Source: an uncultured Fibrobacter sp. (GTDB lineage: Bacteria; Fibrobacterota; Fibrobacteria; Fibrobacterales; Fibrobacteraceae). From it: a stretch of 5,394 nucleotides of DNA. Made by a program: the position numbers and the translations under genes. Numbering within the stretch: position 1 is the stretch's first letter; every line of letters begins with the position of its first letter. Positions 1-4,391 of this stretch are shown piece after piece. The stretch is from the NCBI GenBank assembly GCA_947306025.1, contig CAMZFJ010000167.1, positions 1 through 5,394 on the forward strand. Reading direction: 5' to 3'. Below the pieces are notes generated by a model that was not told where the DNA came from, did not search any database, and was given only the letters and a program-made list of their open reading frames with translations.

Positions 1-2300
1 GCGCTGAATGTCGTTCCTTTTTTGCTCTTGAAACCGCTGAGCAAATCGGACTTGCCGTTTTTGAGGAGTGTCGCCATTTCGGCGTGGCTCAAGGTGCGGC
101 CGGCAATGGTGTGACCTGCCTTGAATCCGCATTCGGCATTCTTGCAAACGTAGCCCCACGGTGCTATTTCGAGCGGGCTGGAACATTTCGGGCAAGGAAT
201 GGTTTCGGTGACGGTTTCGCGTTCGAACTGGCTTCCGTATTTTTGACGCAAATGTTCGAAGAGTTCCTTGACGTAATTCACGATGCCGTCGCGGAATTCA
301 ATCGGCGTGAGTTTGCCTTTTTCGACTTGCGAAAGCTTGAATTCCCATTCGCCGGTCATTTCGGGCGACTTGACTTTTTCGTCCATGAGCGCGATGACTT
401 CGCGGCCGCGGGCGGTACTCACAAGATAATTCTTTTGTGCTTCGATGAACCCGCGTTTTTTGAGCGTTTCGATGATGCCTGCTTGCGTGGCTGGCGTTCC
501 GAGACCGCGTTCTTTCATCGCTTCGGCAAGTTCTTCGTTTTCGATTTGCTTGCCTGCCGTTTTCATGGCGGCAAGGAGCGTTGCTTCGGTGAAGTACTTG
601 GGCTTGCTCTTCTTTTTCTTTTGCAGTTCTAGGCTGTCAAACGGTGCGTGGTCCCCGAGATTCCATTCGGGGAATGTTTCAACGATGTTCGTGATATCAT
701 CGCCATCGCCCTTGCCTTCGGAATCTGCACCTTTCGCATCTCCGGATTCTGATCCGGCATCGCCTTTTTTCTTACCTTTTTTCTTCGCGGTCACCTCTTT
801 CACCAGCGCCTGGAATCCCAAATCTTCATTCCGCTTCAACTTCAAACGGAAAAAATCTAAGGTCGACGAATCGCCGCCATTTTCGTTTCCCTCTTTCGTC
901 TCTCGTCTCTCGTCTCTCGTCTGTAACAAAACTTCCATTTCGCTCCAGACATACGGCTTAAGCCATGCTTGTACAAAGCGTTCTTTTGCGAGCTTGTAGA
1001 TGTTCTCTTCCATCTCGGGGAGCCCTTGCGGTTCTTCTCCCGTGGGGATAATGGCAAAGTGGTCTGTAACTTTACTGGAGTTGATGAAGACAAAGTTTTC
1101 GTTGCTGCCTCGCATGACGGATTTTTCTTGCGGCGTGGCAAGCCTTTGTGCAAGTGCATACGCCTCTTGCTGCATGGTGTCCGGGAGGTACTGCGAATCG
1201 GTACGCGGGTAGGTGAGCAACTTTTTTTCGTACAAGTTTTGTGCGCAATCCAAGACTTGCTGGGCGCTGTACTTAAAACGCTTGTTGCCTTCCTTTTGCA
1301 ATTCCGTCAAGTCGAAAGGCTTTTGCGGGAACTGCTTCTTTTGCTGGACATCGATTTTTGCAATCGAAATTTCTGTCGGCGGACTGCACCGCTCGACAAC
1401 GGCATTCGCATCCGCTTCCTTCTCGAAAATCGCAACCTTTAAATTGCTGCCGAGATCCTTCGACTTCGCTTGCGCTTCGCTCAGGATGACACCATTTGCT
1501 TCTGCCACACCGCTCGCTTCACTTGAAACGTTCTTAGGCACTTCGGCAAGCTCAGTGGCCTTATCCGGTTGCGGTTTCTCACCTCTCTCGTCTCTTACAT
1601 ACTGCGCCTGAAACCCTTTCCAGGTCCCCACAACGCTGTAATAAAACAGTTCCTTGAACTGCTCAACAATTGCATCGCGCTCCACGACCAGGTTCAGTGT
1701 CGGAGTCTGCACACGCCCCACAGAAATCATCTTTCCGCGCCCGGCTGTGAGCGTGTATGCACGAGTTGCGTTCAGCCCGACCATCCAGTCGGCACGCTGG
1801 CGGAGCCTCGCCGCATAGCTCAAATTCAAACGCTCTGTCGCGTCTTCCAGATTCTTCCAAGCCTTGTCCAAATCCTTCGCCACATAGCTGTTCACCCACA
1901 AACGCTTGATTTGCTTTTTGCGGAAGTCTGGCGTGTAGTCGAGAATCAAGTCAAAAATCAAGTTACCTTCACGGCCCGCGTCCGCGCCGTTCACAAGAAC
2001 ATCCGCCCTTGCCATCATGTCGCGTACAACCGCTAGTTGCTTTCGCGTGCTCTCGATTTCCATCAACTTGAATTTTTCGGGCAAAAGTGGCAAGTTCGAA
2101 AGCCGCCAACCGCCCTCGAAACCGGGATAGGCGTCCAGCGGAGCAAGCGTAATCAAGTGACCCACGCACCACGTGATGCAATGGTTCTTGCCGATGAGGC
2201 ATCCGTCGCCTTGCGTAAACTTTTCACCCTCAATACGCTCCAACATTGGCTTGTAATGTTGATTGGCGACAGAAGGTTTTTCGGCGACGAGTAAAATCAT
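1..2300 (-). CDS. topB: DNA topoisomerase III (type IA), 3' end beyond the left edge
   Basis: Type IA topoisomerases cut one DNA strand through a tyrosine, pass another strand through the gap and reseal it; TopB mainly decatenates and resolves recombination or replication intermediates. The frame is open for 766 codons to the window edge. The N-terminus reads MILLVAEKPSVA, with the conserved TOPRIM glutamate at E7. The TOPRIM acidic motif is GADAGREG with D107; the DAGREG form, rather than DPDREG, is known in TopB of Bacillus and Bacteroides type. SVGRVQTPTL lies at 193-202, the catalytic tyrosine is Y364 in LTYPRTDS, YFTEATLLAAM begins near 569, and GLGTPATQAGIIETL follows. A C-terminal Cys4 zinc-ribbon-like unit (C703, C706, C719, C724) and a GFKSKKGTTF motif suggest that only a short tail is missing. 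The start is fixed by the family N-terminus, although no Shine-Dalgarno sequence precedes it. Unusual low-complexity and repeat-derived inserts lie near residues 235-285 and 460-535. TopB identity is very secure. Confidence 0.96.
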   Translation of the reverse strand, partial: MILLVAEKPSVANQHYKPMLERIEGEKFTQGDGCLIGKNHCITWCVGHLITLAPLDAYPGFEGGWRLSNLPLLPEKFKLMEIESTRKQLAVVRDMMARADVLVNGADAGREGNLIFDLILDYTPDFRKKQIKRLWVNSYVAKDLDKAWKNLEDATERLNLSYAARLRQRADWMVGLNATRAYTLTAGRGKMISVGRVQTPTLNLVVERDAIVEQFKELFYYSVVGTWKGFQAQYVRDERGEKPQPDKATELAEVPKNVSSEASGVAEANGVILSEAQAKSKDLGSNLKVAIFEKEADANAVVERCSPPTEISIAKIDVQQKKQFPQKPFDLTELQKEGNKRFKYSAQQVLDCAQNLYEKKLLTYPRTDSQYLPDTMQQEAYALAQRLATPQEKSVMRGSNENFVFINSSKVTDHFAIIPTGEEPQGLPEMEENIYKLAKERFVQAWLKPYVWSEMEVLLQTRDERRETKEGNENGGDSSTLDFFRLKLKRNEDLGFQALVKEVTAKKKGKKKGDAGSESGDAKGADSEGKGDGDDITNIVETFPEWNLGDHAPFDSLELQKKKKSKPKYFTEATLLAAMKTAGKQIENEELAEAMKERGLGTPATQAGIIETLKKRGFIEAQKNYLVSTARGREVIALMDEKVKSPEMTGEWEFKLSQVEKGKLTPIEFRDGIVNYVKELFEHLRQKYGSQFERETVTETIPCPKCSSPLEIAPWGYVCKNAECGFKAGHTIAGRTLSHAEMATLLKNGKSDLLSGFKSKKGTTFS
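897..922. repeat. 7-bp tandem repeat (CGTCTCT, about 3.7 copies) inside topB
   Basis: Three exact CGTCTCT units follow one another from 897 to 917, and a fourth partial unit CGTCT ends at 921-922 before the sequence diverges. Flanking bases (TCTTT before, GTAAC after) do not continue the period. On the coding strand the array is read as TRDERRET (about residues 461-468). Because the unit is not a multiple of three, each copy is read in a different phase, and gain or loss of one copy would shift the frame. It lies between a conserved beta-strand segment (SEMEVLLQ) and the FRLKLKR segment, where TopB proteins vary in length. Confidence 0.85.
1452..1490 (-). repeat. Dispersed-repeat-like element embedded in frame in topB
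   Basis: Read on the minus strand this 39-bp stretch begins GTCATCCTGAGCGAAG and ends GTCGAAGGATCTC, with short inverted ends ATCCT/AGGAT. It belongs to a sequence type I recognise from many bacterial genomes as an intergenic dispersed repeat, often mistranslated as SEAK(S)KDL-like peptides. Here it is read through as VILSEAQAKSKDL (residues 271-283 of TopB) without breaking the frame. It sits in a variable part of the enzyme between the SVGRVQTPTL motif and the active-site tyrosine. The sequence match is from memory, and the copy number in this genome cannot be seen from one window. Confidence 0.6.
1584..1595. repeat. Short second copy of the CGTCTCT heptamer motif in topB
   Basis: TCTCTCGTCTCT is identical to a 12-nt stretch of the array at 897-922, and on the coding strand it again encodes RDER (residues 236-239, QYVRDERGEK). 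It is short enough to be chance. The shared peptide, strand and gene make a related origin plausible. Confidence 0.4.
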
Positions 2301-2579
2301 AATTGTCGAAAAGATATAAAATTTTTGAGTTTTTTAGGGATTTTGGTCGATTGATGTACTTGGAGATAGTTTTGTGGTGCTTTAGTATGTAATAAAAATA
2401 TGTTTGTATTCGAGGCGGCAATTGGAGAAGGTGTTCTATACTATTATAAAGGACGTATGGAATATGGTTATGATTCTTTGCTGAAAATAAAAAAATGATG
2501 ACGTTGTGTCTTTTTTTGAATTTATCCATGTTGAACGAATGGCGAATAATGATTTCCTGGTGTTTTCCGGAAGCATTTA

Positions 2580-2616
2580 TTGAAAATGATGTACTCGATT
2601 TGATAATTTCTATAAT
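2580..2616 (+). promoter_or_regulatory. Candidate sigma70-type promoter for the lipoprotein gene
   Basis: TTGAAA at 2580-2585 is followed after 16 nt by GATAAT at 2602-2607. A perfect TATAAT lies at 2611-2616, but with no good -35 at 17 nt. Either -10 would give a leader of roughly 35-50 nt before the ATG. This is consensus matching only, in AT-rich DNA where such matches arise easily. Confidence 0.4.
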
Positions 2617-2644
2617 TGTAGTATAGAAACTATGTTTTTTATTT

Positions 2645-2649
2645 AAAGG
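2645..2649 (+). promoter_or_regulatory. Ribosome-binding site of the lipoprotein gene
   Basis: AAAGG lies 8 nt before the ATG at 2658 and supports that start. An ATGTAA start-stop at 2653-2658 just upstream overlaps the true start by one base and is unlikely to be used. Confidence 0.6.
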
Positions 2650-2657
2650 TTTATGTA

Positions 2658-3722
2658 ATGAAGTTTTCTTTTGCTTTTTTGTCAATTTTAGTATTGCATC
2701 TATTGGTGGGATGCAGTCTTCCAGACTTGACTGGTCCATGCGGTGAAAGCAAAAACCAAGAATACGTCGTTAAGGGCGATTTTTTGCTAGATCATGGTGA
2801 GCGTATTGCCTTTGCTCCCAAATGTTACTATGACCCTGCGTCTCCCAATTTAAAGTGTGGTCTTGCGGTATTGGGGGTAGAAACTTATAAAACAATTGCT
2901 CAGTCAAGAGGAAATATGAATTGTCCAGGCGTTAGTCGAGGTGTTGTATTTAACTATGATTCTACAGACTTTGACAAACTCTTCATAACGACATCAGATG
3001 GAGCCACAAAACCGCTTTTTTCTTATTCTTACTCAAAGACAGCATACAGAGTCTATTATAATAATAACTCCGCTTATGATATTCCAAAACTCGATTATTA
3101 TGATTCCTTTAGCTATTTGAATAAAGTAAAGCCTGAGCAGATGCAGATGAATCTTATTGAATGCGATTCCTTAGGTGTTGTTGATTTCTCGATTAAAGAT
3201 GCCAAGGGAACTCAAATTCACATGGAATACGATTTGTCATATTTTATCGAAAAATTACAAACTGCTTTAAAAATTAGCGATGACGGTCTCCATATCTCTA
3301 ATGGGGACAGATATCTTTATCGTACCGAACAATGTTTCTATCGTGAAGTTGAAATGTCTAATACTCTAGTCTACAACACTAATATCGTTGCTATTTCTCA
3401 CATGGATAATTGCTTGAAGCAGTGTTTAGATTGTAATGGTGAAATTCCTGTAGTCCGAATAATGTACAGTCTTCCATCAGGCCTTACGTCGTTAAACTTT
3501 ACGTATCCCTCGTTGGTTTTGACTTGCAAATCAGATCCCGAAATACAAGATTCCGTGCCCCAAATATTTACTATTGGTGGATATAAAGAAGATTACTGTA
3601 AGGCTATACGAGTCTTGCCTTATGTAGATGGAGTTTCTGCATCGGAATGTAAATCTGGAGAAATTAATTGTTCTTCACAACTTCCTATGGGTAATGTTGT
3701 CTATAAACCTTCTTTGAAATAG
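2658..3722 (+). CDS. Cysteine-rich lipoprotein of unknown function
   Basis: The 354-residue product starts with a classic lipoprotein signal: K2, a hydrophobic stretch over residues 3-17, and the lipobox LVGC with the lipidated cysteine at C19. S20 and L21 follow, so by the E. coli rule (no Asp at +2) it would go to the outer membrane of a diderm. The mature part has no further membrane segment and is rich in Tyr, Ser, Asn and Asp. It carries thirteen more cysteines, at 28, 56, 67, 89, 169, 226, 252, 256, 259, 290, 314, 331 and 338. Three form CLKQCLDC (C-x3-C-x2-C). No repeat, catalytic motif or known domain was recognised. An exported protein with this many cysteines probably forms disulphides (inference). 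The gene is visibly more AT-rich than topB and the TPR gene and lies on the opposite strand, suggesting a lineage-specific or acquired gene. The start is supported by the ribosome-binding site and the signal peptide. No clear terminator follows it. Confidence 0.85.
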   Translation: MKFSFAFLSILVLHLLVGCSLPDLTGPCGESKNQEYVVKGDFLLDHGERIAFAPKCYYDPASPNLKCGLAVLGVETYKTIAQSRGNMNCPGVSRGVVFNYDSTDFDKLFITTSDGATKPLFSYSYSKTAYRVYYNNNSAYDIPKLDYYDSFSYLNKVKPEQMQMNLIECDSLGVVDFSIKDAKGTQIHMEYDLSYFIEKLQTALKISDDGLHISNGDRYLYRTEQCFYREVEMSNTLVYNTNIVAISHMDNCLKQCLDCNGEIPVVRIMYSLPSGLTSLNFTYPSLVLTCKSDPEIQDSVPQIFTIGGYKEDYCKAIRVLPYVDGVSASECKSGEINCSSQLPMGNVVYKPSLK

Positions 3723-3789
3723 TTTTATTGTATAGTAGTTTTGATAATGTAAGGCGTGTCGACTTGAAAATATAGTCCTTTTTAAAACA

Positions 3790-3847
3790 GACTACCAAAC
3801 TGCTTGGCTTATGCCCAAAATAAAAGGCGATTACTTTTTGGTAAGTC
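3790..3847. repeat. Imperfect inverted repeat with nested hairpin
   Basis: GACTACCAAA at 3790-3799 pairs with TTTGGTAAGTC at 3837-3847, with one extra base in the right arm, enclosing 37 nt. Inside, TTGGC (3804-3808) can pair with GCCCAA (3813-3818) through one bulge. It could be a transcript structure after the lipoprotein gene or a relic of short terminal repeats. It lacks the T-tract of a simple terminator. Confidence 0.4.
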
Positions 3848-3920
3848 AAATTATCCATCAATGAGCATGTCAAGCATGTTTTCGCTGAAGTTGTGCTTGT
3901 TCAATTGTTGATGATGAGAT

Positions 3921-3939
3921 AATTCGGAAATTCCGAATT
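3921..3939. promoter_or_regulatory. Perfect 19-nt palindrome, possible operator
   Basis: AATTCGGAAATTCCGAATT has two 9-bp arms that are exact reverse complements around one central base. Symmetry of this length and compactness is typical of binding sites for dimeric helix-turn-helix repressors and is too tight to be a good RNA hairpin. It lies about 40 bp upstream of a TTGACA box. No regulator gene is visible in the window. Confidence 0.5.
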
Positions 3940-3978
3940 TACGCAAAAAACATTTATCACGAGCATTAAAGAGCCTAC

Positions 3979-4006
3979 TTGACAAGGATTTCATCAAAGA
4001 TGTATT
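3979..4006 (+). promoter_or_regulatory. Candidate sigma70 promoter for the 64-residue protein
   Basis: A perfect TTGACA at 3979-3984 is followed after 16 nt by TGTATT at 4001-4006, which matches TATAAT at four of six positions. Transcription would start near 4013, giving a leader of about 70 nt before the ATG at 4083. The -10 position falls inside a tandem duplication, so a second similar hexamer (TGTATC, 4016-4021) lies 15 bp downstream. Confidence 0.5.
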
Positions 4007-4019
4007 CATCAAAGATGTA
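3990..4019. repeat. Perfect 15-bp tandem duplication
   Basis: TTCATCAAAGATGTA occurs twice back to back with no mismatch (3990-4004 and 4005-4019). It overlaps the presumed -10 region of the promoter of the small protein. It looks like a recent slippage duplication. Confidence 0.95.
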
Positions 4020-4066
4020 TCTTTAACAGTGTACACCGGTGAAATATTACTAAGAAATTGGTGATT

Positions 4067-4073
4067 GAAGGAG
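4067..4073 (+). promoter_or_regulatory. Strong ribosome-binding site deciding the start of the small protein
   Basis: GAAGGAG lies 9 nt before the ATG at 4083. An in-frame TTG at 4065 would place this site inside the coding region, so the ATG is preferred. Confidence 0.75.
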
Positions 4074-4082
4074 CAGTTCAAA

Positions 4083-4277
4083 ATGGATTTCAAGAAATGC
4101 AGCGAAGTTTATGGCTACAAGTCCATTGCCGAAGTCGAAGAAGAAGAACTTGCGGAAAAAATAACACAAAAAGAAAACGATTGGATTGATGCAATGATCG
4201 CTAACGATATTCCTATTGAAAAGATTGTCGTTATTTCTGGTCGTTCCAAAGAAGAAATTCTCTCAAGAAAACATTGA
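4083..4277 (+). CDS. 64-residue protein resembling the C-terminal tail of Rpn/PD-(D/E)XK transposase-type nucleases
   Basis: The protein begins MDFKKCSEVYGYK, continues through an acidic helical stretch (AEVEEEELAEKI, about residues 18-29), and ends DIPIEKIVVISGRSKEEI followed by LSRKH. I recognise that end as the pattern (roughly 'ml..gi.ie.Ia..tGlS.eEI') closing many Rpn-family and PDDEXK_2 'transposase' nucleases, a small helix-turn-helix-like segment. No nuclease catalytic domain is present: there is no room for one and no D..ExK motif. It has no signal peptide or membrane segment, so it is probably cytoplasmic. It has its own strong ribosome-binding site, a candidate promoter and an intrinsic terminator, which suggests an expressed gene rather than pure debris. 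It could be a free-standing C-terminal regulator like the small in-gene products of rpn loci, the remnant of a decayed rpn gene, or an unrelated small protein. The coding call is fairly secure; the family link is tentative. Confidence 0.7.
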   Translation: MDFKKCSEVYGYKSIAEVEEEELAEKITQKENDWIDAMIANDIPIEKIVVISGRSKEEILSRKH

Positions 4278-4306
4278 TTGTGCTTTTTTTATTAAGTGAA
4301 AAATCT

Positions 4307-4334
4307 AGCCCGATTTAGTCGGGTTTTCTTTTTT
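4307..4334 (+). terminator. Rho-independent terminator after the small protein gene
   Basis: CCCGA (4309-4313) pairs with TCGGG (4319-4323) around the loop TTTAG; a G-T and an A-T pair extend the stem outward by two. The stem is followed by TTTTCTTTTTT (4324-4334). It lies 29 nt after the stop at 4277. On the other strand the stem sits 68 nt beyond the end of the TPR gene, but there the T-run is shorter and offset, so it would be a weaker terminator in that direction. Confidence 0.85.
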
Positions 4335-4391
4335 GCATTTTGCAAACCACTTTTAAAATCGATTTCTTTTAATCCCTTAAAATTCCATACG

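Larger units (their letters stand above)
2301..2657. other. AT-rich divergent intergenic region between topB and the lipoprotein gene
   Basis: These 357 bases separate two divergently transcribed genes and must hold both promoters. On the topB side the minus strand carries an AT-rich run with TATATC at 2318-2313, about 12 nt before the start codon. It has no convincing -35 box and no purine-rich ribosome-binding site. On the lipoprotein side a better promoter candidate and ribosome-binding site are listed separately. The middle (about 2340-2570) has no recognisable RNA gene, strong hairpin or convincing coding frame. Two very short plus-strand frames and one long low-complexity minus-strand frame were examined and not accepted. 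Confidence 0.6.
3723..4082. other. Noncoding region between the lipoprotein and the small protein gene
   Basis: These 360 bases contain no convincing gene on either strand. They hold an imperfect inverted repeat (3790-3847), a perfect palindrome (3921-3939), a TTGACA promoter box (3979-3984), a 15-bp tandem duplication (3990-4019), two overlapping short palindromes (4029-4041) and the ribosome-binding site of the next gene. The plus-strand frame of the downstream gene is also open from 3918 to a single TGA at 4062, which could be chance or a trace of a longer gene. No strong terminator for the lipoprotein gene is visible here. Confidence 0.6.

Noticed and set aside
897..922. CRISPR-like array
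   Set aside because: The repeat is 7 bp without spacers; no CRISPR repeat-spacer pattern or cas gene exists in the window.
84..2294. Several plus-strand open frames of 70-184 codons and two minus-strand frames in other registers
   Set aside because: All lie over topB, whose own frame carries every conserved type IA motif; the others have no recognisable domain.
2400..2498. A plus-strand frame of 32 codons (MFVFEAAIGEG...), with an internal ATG at 2457 after AAAGG
   Set aside because: There is no ribosome-binding site at the first ATG, the internal one is too close to AAAGG, and there is no promoter or similarity.
2565..2572. 8-bp palindrome TTCCGGAA upstream of the lipoprotein promoter
   Set aside because: Short, does not extend beyond 8 bp, and has no partner site; likely chance.
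2230..2739. A 169-codon minus-strand open frame over the topB-lipoprotein gap
   Set aside because: It overlaps the start of topB and the signal peptide of the lipoprotein, has no ribosome-binding site, and its Lys/Ile/Asn/His-rich composition is what AT-rich noncoding DNA gives.
4065..4082. An upstream in-frame TTG start for the small protein
   Set aside because: It would put the strong GAAGGAG site inside the coding region; the ATG at 4083 is correctly spaced from it.
3685..4093. Two minus-strand frames of 62 and 80 codons that overlap near 3851-3873
   Set aside because: One needs a TTG start inside the small protein gene, neither has a ribosome-binding site, and they run antisense to the promoter region; I see no family.
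4332..4346. Hairpin TTTGCA-TTT-TGCAAA after the terminator
   Set aside because: It is AT-rich and weak, lacks a T-run on either strand, and probably adds nothing to the terminator at 4307-4334.
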